NCBI GenBank assembly: GCA_009377695.1
Contig: WHTP01000014.1
Coordinates: 1-64,000 of the forward strand
From: Hyphomicrobiales bacterium
GTDB taxonomy: Bacteria > Pseudomonadota > Alphaproteobacteria > Rhizobiales > Xanthobacteraceae
Reading direction: 5' to 3'
DNA: 64,000 nucleotides
Positions 25,063 to 34,567 of this stretch are shown in pieces (position 1 is the stretch's first letter; every line of letters starts with the position of its first letter). Made by a program: the position numbers and the translations under genes. The notes under the pieces are model-generated. The model worked only from the letters and a program-made list of their open reading frames with translations, was not told where the DNA came from and searched no databases.

Positions 25063-26613
25063 ATGACGGCGCTCGGCAAGCTGTTCCGAACGACAACCTT
25101 CAAGTTGACCCTGGTCTACTTGACGGTGTTTGCGCTGTTTGCAGCGTTCCTCCTCGCTTATTTCGCCTGGAACACGCGCCGGCTTGTAACCCAGCAGATC
25201 GTCGCGACGGTCGACGCGGAGATCTCGGGGCTCTCCTACCTCTACCAGCAGGGTGGCATCCGCCGGCTGATCTTCGCCATTGATGACCGCGGTGGCCGGC
25301 CCGGGTCGAGCCTTTATCTTCTCACCACTGCGGCCGGCGAGGGCGTTACCGGCAATATCGGTTCGCTGACAACGGGCATTCTCGACAAATCGGGCTGGAC
25401 CGAGACCGCCTATCGTCGCATCGACGATCCCGACAGTGCTGCCGAACATCGGGCACTGGTGCGCGTGCTGCAGCTTCCGGGCGGATTCCGCCTGCTGGTT
25501 GGTCGCGACCTCGAAGAACGCGAGCGGCTGCATGACATCATTGTCAGCGCGGGGCGCTGGTCGATTGCGATCGTGGTCGTGCTCGGTATCGCCGGCGGGT
25601 TCTTCATTACGCGCCGTGTGCTCAAGCGCGTCGATGCGATGACCGACACCACGCAACGGATCATGGCCGGTGATCTGTCGGGGCGCCTGCCGATCGCCGG
25701 CAGCAACGACGAGCTCGATCGCCTGGCCGACAATCTCAACGCCATGCTCGAGCGGATCGAGGCGCTCATGCACGGCCTCAAGGAGGTCACCGACAACATC
25801 GCGCACGACCTCAAGACGCCGTTGACGCGGCTGCGCAACCGCGTCGAGGAGGCGCTCCGCACGGCGGAGGATGAATCGCAATATCGTGCGGCGCTGGAAC
25901 ACACGATCGAAGAGTCCGACGGCTTGATCGCGACCTTCAACGCGCTCTTGATGATCGCGCGTGCGGAGTCCGGCCAGGCCCGGGACGGTATGACCACGTT
26001 CGACGCCGCCGAGATCGCGCACGGGGTCGGCGAGCTTTACGAGCCGCTCGCCGACGAGAAGGGCCTCACGTTGCGGGTCGAGGCGCCTGAGTCGGCGCCG
26101 ATGTACGGCAATCGCGAGCTGGTCAGTCAGGCGCTCGCCAACCTCGTCGATAACGCCATCAAATACGCGGCGCCGGCCCCCTCATTTCCCTCCCTCAGCG
26201 AAAGGGCGGCTACGCCCGTCTCCGGCGGGCCGTGCGGAGGAGAGTCAGGGAAGGAGACGGACCAGCCGCCGCCCGTTAATGGGATGCAGCCCGAGATCGT
26301 GGTCAAGGCGGTCGCCGGCGACGGCGACCAGATCCTGCTGACGGTTGCCGATGCCGGCCCCGGCATTCCCGCGGACGATCGCGCGCGCGCCGTCGAACGC
26401 TTCGTGCGGCTGGAGCAGAGCCGCTCCCAGCCGGGCTCCGGATTGGGATTGAGCCTTGCCAATGCGGTCGCGCGCCTGCACGGCGGCGAATTGCGGCTCG
26501 AGGACAATCAGCCCGGATTGCGGACCGTCCTTGCGCTCCCGCGCGGCACAGCGGATCCTTCCCCTGCCACTCCCGCGGCATCCCGCGAGCCCGTTTCAGC
26601 GCCGCGGCCGTGA
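25063..26613 (+). CDS. Membrane sensor histidine kinase with a repeat-derived insert in its ATPase domain
   Basis: 516 residues. TM1 about 13-35, a periplasmic sensor about 40-160, TM2 about 165-184, HAMP about 185-240, His248 in DNIAHDLKTPLTR. The ATPase domain has N box NLVDNAIKY (360-368), G1 DAGPGIP and G2 GSGLGLS. Between the N box and G1, residues about 371-409 (PAPSFPSLSERAATPVSGG...) are Pro/Ser/Gly-rich and unlike the fold; they are encoded by repeat-like DNA. Partner of the 24101 regulator. Confidence 0.92.
   Translation: MTALGKLFRTTTFKLTLVYLTVFALFAAFLLAYFAWNTRRLVTQQIVATVDAEISGLSYLYQQGGIRRLIFAIDDRGGRPGSSLYLLTTAAGEGVTGNIGSLTTGILDKSGWTETAYRRIDDPDSAAEHRALVRVLQLPGGFRLLVGRDLEERERLHDIIVSAGRWSIAIVVVLGIAGGFFITRRVLKRVDAMTDTTQRIMAGDLSGRLPIAGSNDELDRLADNLNAMLERIEALMHGLKEVTDNIAHDLKTPLTRLRNRVEEALRTAEDESQYRAALEHTIEESDGLIATFNALLMIARAESGQARDGMTTFDAAEIAHGVGELYEPLADEKGLTLRVEAPESAPMYGNRELVSQALANLVDNAIKYAAPAPSFPSLSERAATPVSGGPCGGESGKETDQPPPVNGMQPEIVVKAVAGDGDQILLTVADAGPGIPADDRARAVERFVRLEQSRSQPGSGLGLSLANAVARLHGGELRLEDNQPGLRTVLALPRGTADPSPATPAASREPVSAPRP
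26172..26290 (+). repeat. In-frame repeat-like insertion within the kinase gene
   Basis: The segment holds TTTCCCTCCCTCAGCG, then GGGCGGCTACGCCCGTC, then AGAGTCAGGGAAGGAG: an imperfect inverted repeat with REP-like composition. It encodes a low-complexity peptide in a loop of the ATPase domain where related kinases have only a few residues. The boundaries are approximate. Confidence 0.5.
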
Positions 26614-26681
26614 GCCTTGCGATCTTCGCTTCACGATGAATAAGTCCTGGGGACGTCGACTGGGATACCCCTCGGGCTCGA

Positions 26682-29654
26682 ATGGCAGCATTTGCAACCA
26701 CAGATGAGGCGAACGGCCGCGCGCTCGCGCCGCGGATCGTGGCTGCGCCGAAACTATCGGCGCCCGATGCCGCGCAGAAGCGCATCGACAACTGGCTCGC
26801 CGAACTTCACGAGCACGCCGCGGGCGCGACGCTGCGGCGCCTGTTCGCCACGCATCCGCAGGCGCGCGCGCTCATTCTCGGTTTCGCCGACGGTTCGCCG
26901 CATCTCTGGGAGCTGGCATCGGCCGACCCGTCGCGGCTTGCGGCGCTGCTTGAGTCCGACCCCGACGCGCGCCTCGACGCCATCGTGGCTGACACGGTCA
27001 CGGCCATCGCGGCGGCGAATGACGAAGCCGAGGTGATGCGCCTGTTGCGCCGCACGAAGGCGGAGGCCTCGCTCTTGATTGCGCTGGCCGATATCGGCGG
27101 AGTCTGGCCGGTAATGCGTGTCACGTCGGCGCTCACCGAACTGGCCGATGCCGCGGTCGGCGCGGCGGTGAGACATTTGCTCGACCAGGCGGCGCGCGAG
27201 GGCAAACTTCAGCCAAAGCGGCGATCCGAACCGGAGCCTGGGAGCGGCTACATAGTCCTGGCCATGGGCAAGATGGGCGCCGGCGAGCTCAACTATTCGA
27301 GCGACATCGACCTCATCGTCTTTTACGACGCCAGCGCGGGAGCCTTCGTGGCCGGCAATGAGCCGGCGCCGTTCTATGTCCGCATGACACGCGGGCTGGT
27401 GAAGCTTTTACAGGAGCGCACCGCCGACGGCTACGTGTTCCGAACCGACCTGCGGCTACGTCCCGACCCGGGCTCTACACAGATTGCCGTGTCGACTCCG
27501 GCGGCGCTCGACTACTACGAAAGCGTCGGGCGTAATTGGGAGCGCGCCGCCATGATCAAGGCGCGCCCCTGCGCCGGCGACATTGAGGCCGGTGAGAAGC
27601 TGCTGCGCGAATTGTCGCCGTTCATCTGGCGAAAGTATCTCGACTTCGCCGCGGTCGCCGACATCCACAGCATGAAGCGCCAGATCCATTCGTATCGCGG
27701 CCATGGCGAGATCGCGGTCGAGGGTCACAACGTCAAGCTTGGGCGCGGGGGCATCCGCGAGATCGAGTTCTTCGTGCAGACCCAGCAGCTCATCGCCGGC
27801 GGCCGCCATCCGGAGCTGCGCGGCCGCGAGACGTTGGCGATGCTCGACGTGCTCGCCGAACGCGAATGGATCAGCGCCACAGCGCGCGATGAGCTTGGTG
27901 CTGCCTACCGGTTCCTGCGGGTGCTTGAGCACCGGCTGCAGATGGTTGCCGACGAGCAGACGCACACGCTGCCGGGCGATCGCGAGGGTCTCGAACGCTT
28001 TGCCCGCTTCTTCGGATTCGCCGACCGCGACAGCTTCGCCGACACGCTGCTCGGTCACCTGCGCAATGTGCAGCGGCACTACGCGACCCTGTTCGAGAGT
28101 GCGCCGGCTGCCGAGGCGCGCGCCCGCGCCTTGTCGTTCCCGCCCGATGCGGACGATCGCGAGACGCTCGACAAGCTTACGGCCATGGGCTTCAAGCAGC
28201 CGCTCGAAGCCTCGGTGCGGGTGCGGCAATGGCTCTCGGGTGGCTACCGCTCGCTGCGGGGCGAGCACGCCTCGACACAGGTCGCGGAGTTGGTGCCGCT
28301 CCTGCTGACGCACGTCGCGCGGTCCGCAAGCCCGGATGCGGCGCTGCTCGCCTTCGACCGGTTCCTGTCGGGCTTGCACGCCGCGGGGCGCTTGTTCTCG
28401 CTGCTACGGCAAAACCCCGATCTGATCGCGCTGCTCGCGATGGTGCTTGGCACCGCGCCGCGGCTCGCCGACAGCCTCGCGCAGTTCCCGGACATCATGG
28501 ATGCGGTGATCGATCCGAGCTTCTTCGGTGCGCTGCCGGAGGAAGCCGAGCTGCGCGCGGTGCTCGAGCGGTCGCTCGTCCAATCAGGCAGTTACGAGGA
28601 CTTCCTCGACCGCATCCGCATTTTCGCGCAGGAGCAGATGTTCCTGATCGGCACGCGCATCCTCTCCGGAACCGTCTCGGCGGAACAGGCCGGCGAAGCC
28701 TTTGCGCGGCTCGCCGATATGTTGATCCGATTGCTGCATCGTGCGGTCGAGGACGAGTTCATCAAGCTGCATGGACGCATTGCCGGCGAGGAGGTCGCGA
28801 TCCTCGCGCTTGGCAAGCTTGGCGGTCGTGAGATGACGGCCAATTCTGATCTCGACCTGATCGTGATCTACGATTTCGATTCCGAGCATCCGGAGTCGGA
28901 CGGCAACCGTCCTTTGTATGGTGCGCAGTATTTCACCCGCCTGGTGCAACGGCTGATCAGCGCGCTGACGGCGCCGACCAATTACGGCGTGCTCTACCAG
29001 GTCGACATGCGGTTGCGGCCTTCGGGGCGCTCCGGGCCAGTCGCCACGCGCATCGACAGCTTCGCGAGCTACCAGGAGAGCGAAGCCTGGACCTGGGAGC
29101 ACATGGCGCTGACGCGGGCGCGCGTGGTGTCCGCGTCACCGGCGTTCCGAGCGCGGGTCGAGGCGGTGATCGGCTCGGTGCTGAGCACGCGCCGCAACCC
29201 CGAGCTGGTCGCCGGCGACGTTACCGAGATGCGGCAGGCGATCGCCCGCGAAAAAGGCGAGGACGACCGGTGGAATCTCAAATATGCCGCCGGCGGCCTG
29301 GTCGATATCGAATTCATCGCGCAATATCTGCAGCTCGTGCACGGCGCGACAACGCCGGAGATTCTCGACACCTCGACCACTCGCGTGCTGGACAAGGCCT
29401 GGCGGCTCGGCCTGCTGCCGCTTGAACATGCGGAAGTGCTGCGTCCGGCAGTGCGCCTCTATCACAACCTCACGCAGATCCTGCGGCTATGCCTGCCCGG
29501 CGATTTCGACCCGAAGACCGCGGCGCCGGGGATTTGCGCACTGCTCGCGCGCGCGGCCGACGTCCCGGACTTCGCGACGCTCGACGCCTTCCTCGCGGAG
29601 ACGGAAGCCAAGGTGCGCAAGAGCTTTGAGCGCATCATGGAAGGCGCGCGTTAG
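26682..29654 (+). CDS. glnE: Bifunctional glutamine synthetase adenylyltransferase/deadenylyltransferase GlnE
   Basis: 990 residues, the normal length. Two nucleotidyltransferase domains are visible: GKMGAGELNYSSDIDLIVFY (about 196-215, adenylyl-removing half) and GKLGGREMTANSDLDLIVIY (about 710-729, adenylylating half), each with the DxD metal pair and each followed by a GlnD-UR_UTase-like helical region. The central RHxxD-like and the C-terminal helical parts are complete. GlnE adjusts glutamine synthetase activity in response to PII state. It follows the kinase gene after 68 bp. Confidence 0.97.
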   Translation: MAAFATTDEANGRALAPRIVAAPKLSAPDAAQKRIDNWLAELHEHAAGATLRRLFATHPQARALILGFADGSPHLWELASADPSRLAALLESDPDARLDAIVADTVTAIAAANDEAEVMRLLRRTKAEASLLIALADIGGVWPVMRVTSALTELADAAVGAAVRHLLDQAAREGKLQPKRRSEPEPGSGYIVLAMGKMGAGELNYSSDIDLIVFYDASAGAFVAGNEPAPFYVRMTRGLVKLLQERTADGYVFRTDLRLRPDPGSTQIAVSTPAALDYYESVGRNWERAAMIKARPCAGDIEAGEKLLRELSPFIWRKYLDFAAVADIHSMKRQIHSYRGHGEIAVEGHNVKLGRGGIREIEFFVQTQQLIAGGRHPELRGRETLAMLDVLAEREWISATARDELGAAYRFLRVLEHRLQMVADEQTHTLPGDREGLERFARFFGFADRDSFADTLLGHLRNVQRHYATLFESAPAAEARARALSFPPDADDRETLDKLTAMGFKQPLEASVRVRQWLSGGYRSLRGEHASTQVAELVPLLLTHVARSASPDAALLAFDRFLSGLHAAGRLFSLLRQNPDLIALLAMVLGTAPRLADSLAQFPDIMDAVIDPSFFGALPEEAELRAVLERSLVQSGSYEDFLDRIRIFAQEQMFLIGTRILSGTVSAEQAGEAFARLADMLIRLLHRAVEDEFIKLHGRIAGEEVAILALGKLGGREMTANSDLDLIVIYDFDSEHPESDGNRPLYGAQYFTRLVQRLISALTAPTNYGVLYQVDMRLRPSGRSGPVATRIDSFASYQESEAWTWEHMALTRARVVSASPAFRARVEAVIGSVLSTRRNPELVAGDVTEMRQAIAREKGEDDRWNLKYAAGGLVDIEFIAQYLQLVHGATTPEILDTSTTRVLDKAWRLGLLPLEHAEVLRPAVRLYHNLTQILRLCLPGDFDPKTAAPGICALLARAADVPDFATLDAFLAETEAKVRKSFERIMEGAR

Positions 29655-29891
29655 CGTCTGGGCGCCTGTTCAAGCAGGCCGGTTCTTAGTATCGTCTCGA
29701 GAACGGGGCCATCATCGAATAAAAATGATGACCTTGCTATCCCTGACCGCAATCTGTGATGGCTTTGCATGGCGATACTGATTGCACTTGTCCCGTTCAG
29801 GTATCAAGGTCGTAACGTGTTGCTCAATAATCGATAGATTGTAGTGAAACAGGGGTGACCCAAAAATCGTTATAGAGGTTGAGACGTTGCG

Positions 29892-30715
29892 ATGTCGTCT
29901 TCAGCGAGTGAGCCGAGTGATCATGGAGGCAGTCTCAAAAGCTTTTGGGATGATCGTCCATATGAACGTAGGCTGGTGGCATTTATGACGTGCTTGGATG
30001 GCGCCAGGCGGTTACCAATGCTGGCAGCGATCCTAAGCGGCTCGGGCAGCTTCGGCGTTTGATCCTGCATCATGCAAGATATTTCCGAATGTCGGACGCG
30101 CTGGAGAAAGATACCAGGGCAAGCACCTTTTCAGATAACGTCGTGATTTCTACGCCGACAGAGGAACGTTATCAGCATTTCTTGCAAGTCCTCGGAATGA
30201 TCCAACTGAGCTCAGCGTGTGGCGGCTTTCTGTTGCGAGGTGGCATCACAATCGGTGACATCGTGCACGACGGTGAAGCGGTGTTCGGGCCCGCGTTGAT
30301 CCGCGCGTACGATTTGGAACGGCTTCATGCCCAGTATCCGCGGGTAATTTTGGACCCGGAGGCAATTGCGGATTTCGGTAAACTACCCGCAGTAGTCGTT
30401 GAGGAAAAGGGCAGCTATTTCATCGATCCATTCCATGCGGGATTTATTGAGTGGTTGAGTAGTCTCCAAAAGGCAGATGCAGTTTCGGACTTCATCGAAG
30501 CGGGGATCCCGGCGCCCACAGGGCTGATGCGGCGTATGTGGGATGACAATGTGCTTAAGGCCGTGCTGCATATCTTGAAACAGCAAATACGCGAACCGAT
30601 TGAAGACAAAGACTGGGACAAGGTCGCGTGGCTATATGACCGAATCGCGGGTCGGCTCGGCGTTCCACCAGCACGTTCCTATCCGCGTGCAAGACCGAGA
30701 GATTTGGTGGAATAG
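29892..30715 (+). pseudogene. Class III nucleotidyl cyclase-fold protein, interrupted by a one-base frameshift
   Basis: Restoring one T in the TTT run at 29982-29984 joins MSSSASEPSDHGG...YERRLVAF to YDVLGWRQAV and gives one 274-residue protein. AFYDVLGW is the first beta strand of a class III cyclase homology domain with its metal-binding Asp; STFSDNVVIS supplies the second Asp; FLLRGGITIGDIVHDG and VFGPALIRAYDLE match the later strands. The usual catalytic Asn/Arg pair near NxxAxR reads I and D here, so activity is doubtful. The gene has lower GC than its neighbours and lies between glnE and a TctC gene. Either a recent pseudogene or a consensus error. Confidence 0.7.
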
Positions 30716-30806
30716 CGGACAATGACCCTGCGACAGCCGGCCCCTCGTGCAATCCCGGGCAGGGCTTCATAGTGCGCGCTCTCACGTCTCAATCGAAGGA
30801 ATGACC

Positions 30807-31787
30807 ATGCCGCTCATTCGCCGCCAATTCCTGCAAGCCGCCGCCGGTGCGACCATGTCCTTGCCTTTCGCCGGCGCGGCGCGGGCGCAGGCCTATCCCA
30901 GCCGGTCCGTGCGCGTGATTGTCCCCGTTGGCGCGGGCGGCGCCAATGACACCTCGACGCGGCTCATTGCACAAAAGCTCTCCGAGAGCCTCAAGCAGCA
31001 ATTTTACGTCGAAAATATCGTCGGCGCCGGCGGCAATATCGGCATGGCGCAAGCGATGAAGGCGGCGCCGGACGGCTACACGATGCTCTCGGTTGCGCCA
31101 AGCTTCGTGATCAATCCGACGCTCAATCCGAAGACCCCGTTCGATCCAATGCGCGATTTTGCACCGGTGACGCTGATGTGTGCGACGCCGACGGTCATCG
31201 TCGTGCACGATTCCTTGGGCGTGGGCTCGATCAAGGCGCTGATTGCGCTGCTCAAGGCCAATCCCGGAAAATTCAGCTATTCGTCCGCCGGCACTGGAAC
31301 GCCGGCGAATCTCGCCGGCGAATTGTTCAAGGCTGCCTACGGCGTCGACATCATCCACGTGCCGTTCACCGGCGGCGGCCCGGCGATGAATTCGACCATC
31401 GGCGGCCACACGCCGATCAGCTTCCCGGCGCTGTCCACGGCCGCGCCGAGCATTGTCGGCGGTAAGGTGCGCGGACTAGCGGTGATGAGCCCGAAGCGGT
31501 CGTTAACGTTGCCCGACGTGCCGACGATGGCGGAGTCCGGGCTTGGCGATCAGCAGGCCGACGTTTTCGTCGGCGTCGTTTTGCCAGCCGGGGCGCCGCG
31601 GTCGGTGGTCGACCTGCTCCACCGCGAGATCGTGCAGGCGCTCGCGCTTGCTGACGTGAAGAAGAGGCTTGCGCAGCTCGGCTTCGACCCGATTGGAAAT
31701 TCGCCGGACGACTTCGGCGCTTGGATCAAGGCCGAAGTTACCAAATGGGCGAAGGTGATGCGCGAGGCCAATATCAGGCTGCCGTAG
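30807..31787 (+). CDS. Tripartite tricarboxylate transporter (Bug/TctC) solute receptor
   Basis: 326 residues from ATG 30807, chosen because GAAGGA lies 6 nt upstream; ATG 30801 is the alternative. MPLIRRQFLQAAAGATMSLP is a twin-arginine-like signal. The mature part shows Bug features: YPSRSVRVIVPVGAGGANDT, GYTMLSVAPSFVIN and FDPMRDFAPVTLM. Such receptors bind carboxylates (citrate, aromatic acids, amides) in the periplasm. No TctA/TctB membrane genes are nearby, so it is an orphan receptor. A hairpin terminator follows. Confidence 0.92.
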   Translation: MPLIRRQFLQAAAGATMSLPFAGAARAQAYPSRSVRVIVPVGAGGANDTSTRLIAQKLSESLKQQFYVENIVGAGGNIGMAQAMKAAPDGYTMLSVAPSFVINPTLNPKTPFDPMRDFAPVTLMCATPTVIVVHDSLGVGSIKALIALLKANPGKFSYSSAGTGTPANLAGELFKAAYGVDIIHVPFTGGGPAMNSTIGGHTPISFPALSTAAPSIVGGKVRGLAVMSPKRSLTLPDVPTMAESGLGDQQADVFVGVVLPAGAPRSVVDLLHREIVQALALADVKKRLAQLGFDPIGNSPDDFGAWIKAEVTKWAKVMREANIRLP

Positions 31788-31800
31788 CACTCTCCTTAGT

Positions 31801-31826
31801 AATGGCCGGGGCTTGTCCCGGCCATT
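31801..31826. terminator. Hairpin terminator after the TctC gene
   Basis: AATGGCCGGG pairs perfectly with CCCGGCCATT across GCTTGT. A second, imperfect GGGGCACAAGGCCGGGCATG hairpin follows at 31864-31881; both resemble a dispersed repeat common in alphaproteobacteria. They lie between convergent genes. Confidence 0.65.
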
Positions 31827-31912
31827 CACGTCTCAGTAACCCGGACAATTAGACGTGGATGCGGGGCACAAGGCCGGGCATGACTGCAATGGGCGGCGGC
31901 GGTGCTTTAAAA

Positions 31913-34342
31913 CTACGCAGGCCGCATCCGTGACGTCACGCCGCGCCCCACGAGCGGAGAGATCGGAATCGCGTGGGCGTCGCTGGCATCGAGGTCGATC
32001 TCCGGCGCCCCATAGCGCGAATATCGCGCGTCGGCCGGCAGCCGCAGCACCACCAGTGTGCCTTTGCCGGGGGTCGAGCGGATGCGCAACGTGCCGCCGT
32101 GCAGCTCGGTCAGCGATCGTGCGATCGCGAGGCCGAGGCCTGAGCCCTGGTGGCTCTTGGTGAGCTGGCTTTCGACCTGCTCGAACGGGCGCCCGAGCTT
32201 CGCGAGCGCCGCCCGCGGAATGCCGATGCCGGTATCGGCGATGGCGATGCGCACCCAATGGGCGGAGGACCGCGCGTGCACGGTGATACGGCCACCCTCG
32301 GGTGTGAACTTGACCGCGTTTGACAGGAGATTGAGCATGATCTGCTTAAGCAGCCGCTGATCCGCGCGCACGCGAATGCCCTTGGCAATATCGGCGGCGA
32401 GCTCGATCTGCTTGTCGTCGGCGCGTGCGGACACCACCCGCATGGTGTCGTGAAGGAAGCGGCCAAGCCGAAGCTCTTCGACATCCAGGCGGATGCGCCC
32501 GGCTTCGATCTTCGACATGTCGAGGATGTCATTGATGACGTCGAGCAGGTATTGCCCGCTTTGGTGGATATCCTTGCAATAATCGCGATATTTGTCGCCC
32601 CCGATCGGGCCGAACATCTCCGACTTCATGATCTCGGAGAAGCCGATGATGGCATTGAGCGGCGTGCGCAGCTCATGGCTCATATTGGCGAGGAAGCTCG
32701 ATTTGGCGTGGTTGGCTTCTTCGGCGCGGGTCTTCTCCTCGGCATATTTCTCCGCGAGATCGACAAGCTCGTCGGCCTGATGCTCGAGCGTGTGCTGCGA
32801 GGAGCGCAGGTCCGCGACTGTCTTCATCAGCCGCTGCTCCGAGTTCATCAGCTTCTCTTCGTGCCGCTTGATGGTGGTGATATCGGTGCCGACCGACACG
32901 TAGCCGCCGTCCTTGGTCCGGCGTTCGCTGATGTGCAGCCAGCGGCCGTCCTCGAGCTCGGCCTCGAACGTGCGTGCGCCGGGAATCTGGCCTTCGCTGA
33001 TCACGCGGGTGCGCAGAACCGGCTTGCGCCCGGCGGCGACCACCGTGTCGTAGGGCGTTCCGGCCCTGACCGCTTCGTCCGGGAGGTTGTGCAGCGCCAG
33101 GAAATTGGAGTTGCAAAGCACCAAGCGATTGTTCGCATCCCACAGCACGAACGCTTCGGGGATCGTTTCGATGGCGTCGCGCAGGCGCAGATCCGCCTCG
33201 ACGGTGCGCTCGACCAAGGTCTTCTGCTCGGTGATGTCGACGGCGATGCCGATCAGATGCGGCGAGACTTCGCCCGGCTGCTGCACCAGTTCGCAGCGCG
33301 CCCGCAGCCAGACCCAGTTGCCGTTGGCGTGGCGCATGCGGAAGTCATGGTCGATCGACGAAGTCCTGGCCTCGGCGAGCTCGGCGGCAAGCTGATAGAG
33401 ACGCAAGTCGTCCGGATGGACCAGCGCGTTGACTTCGCCGAAGCTCAGGAGCTCGTCCTTCGGCTTGAGGCCGAGGATTGCGAACATCGAGTGCGACCAG
33501 AAAATGCGGCCGCGGGCGAGCTCCCAGTCCCACAGTCCGCAGCGGCCGCGATTGAGCGCAGTGTCGATGCGGGTGCGCACGGTCTCGTAGATGACGTCGG
33601 CCTCGCGCGCGCGCGTCGCCTGCCAGTGGAAGGCAAAGCCGAGGATGAGGACGACAAAGCCGGTGGTGGCCGACAGCGTGACGGTCAGCGCAGTCTCGGA
33701 GCGCCAGGAGGCGAGCGCGTCGGCGCGTCGGTGGATGACGGTGATCTGGCCCTGCCCGGAACTGAGCCAATGCACGGTCGCGTAGGCCGGCGTGCTGTCG
33801 GCAAGGGCAATCTCCAGCACGCCGGCCACGGCCCCCAGAGTATCCAGTGGTTGCGATGGCCCGAGGATGTCGGTGAGACGGCGGCCCCGCGCCGTTGTCT
33901 CCGTCTGCGGGATTGCGCTCGTCATCCCATCGCCGCTCAGGACCTCGACCCGCACCGCCGCGACGATCACGCCGTCAGGATTGGTGAGGAAGATCTGCCG
34001 GCCCGGCACCAGGGCCCAGCCCGGGATGCTGTCCTCGAGCTCGGCTTGCTTGCGGCGGTCGTCCGACGCCTTCGAGCGTCCGAGCCGATCCGCGAGGAAT
34101 TCCGCGCTTCCGGTCATGCTGCGCACGATCTCGCCGATCGCCTGCCGGCGATGGTCGAAGACCTGTACGAACGCGCCGATGCAGATCGTGACCAGGAATG
34201 CGATAATGAGGGCCGGCACCGCGCGACGCAGCGCCGGCTCCGCCGTCAAGAGACGGCGATACGCAGGCTTGGCGATCGACTGCGCCAGTCCTTTGATGGA
34301 ATCACTTCTGACAGACGCGCTCGCCGTCTCGACGCGCGCCAT
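31913..34342 (-). CDS. PAS-domain sensor histidine kinase, PleC-like
   Basis: 809 residues. TM1 about 41-60, a periplasmic region about 65-218, TM2 about 219-241, PAS about 262-372 (LWDWELARGRIFWSH), a second PAS about 385-490 (IPEAFVLWDANNRLVLCN), a coiled coil about 495-545, then His556 in FLANMSHELRTPLNAIIGFS and a full ATPase domain (N box LLSNAVKF, G1 DTGIGIP, G2 GSGLGLA). The segment EMFGPIGGDKYRDYCKDIHQ after the His box is typical of the PleC/PdhS cell-cycle kinases acting on DivK/PleD. The stretch after residue 780 is a short extra tail. Confidence 0.88.
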   Translation of the reverse strand: MARVETASASVRSDSIKGLAQSIAKPAYRRLLTAEPALRRAVPALIIAFLVTICIGAFVQVFDHRRQAIGEIVRSMTGSAEFLADRLGRSKASDDRRKQAELEDSIPGWALVPGRQIFLTNPDGVIVAAVRVEVLSGDGMTSAIPQTETTARGRRLTDILGPSQPLDTLGAVAGVLEIALADSTPAYATVHWLSSGQGQITVIHRRADALASWRSETALTVTLSATTGFVVLILGFAFHWQATRAREADVIYETVRTRIDTALNRGRCGLWDWELARGRIFWSHSMFAILGLKPKDELLSFGEVNALVHPDDLRLYQLAAELAEARTSSIDHDFRMRHANGNWVWLRARCELVQQPGEVSPHLIGIAVDITEQKTLVERTVEADLRLRDAIETIPEAFVLWDANNRLVLCNSNFLALHNLPDEAVRAGTPYDTVVAAGRKPVLRTRVISEGQIPGARTFEAELEDGRWLHISERRTKDGGYVSVGTDITTIKRHEEKLMNSEQRLMKTVADLRSSQHTLEHQADELVDLAEKYAEEKTRAEEANHAKSSFLANMSHELRTPLNAIIGFSEIMKSEMFGPIGGDKYRDYCKDIHQSGQYLLDVINDILDMSKIEAGRIRLDVEELRLGRFLHDTMRVVSARADDKQIELAADIAKGIRVRADQRLLKQIMLNLLSNAVKFTPEGGRITVHARSSAHWVRIAIADTGIGIPRAALAKLGRPFEQVESQLTKSHQGSGLGLAIARSLTELHGGTLRIRSTPGKGTLVVLRLPADARYSRYGAPEIDLDASDAHAIPISPLVGRGVTSRMRPA

Positions 34343-34567
34343 GCGAGGCCCCCGTTCGGATCATCCAGACCAGAGTTGGATCGGAAGGATGTGCCGCATC
34401 TCCCCGAATCACTTGCATTGGAGTCGAGAAACGAGAATTTGTCGAGAGTCATTAATGAATTTTTAAGAACCCACGGCTTTTTCATAAGCCAATGGGATTC
34501 AACATCAATTTCCCGAATCGCAATCGGGCCGCCGATGCGATTGTCTGCCCGTCCCTTGGGAAAGCGA

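Noticed and set aside
31857-31890. Second hairpin after the TctC terminator as a separate regulatory RNA
   Set aside because: It matches a widespread GGCCGGGCATGAC-type intergenic repeat and shows no promoter.
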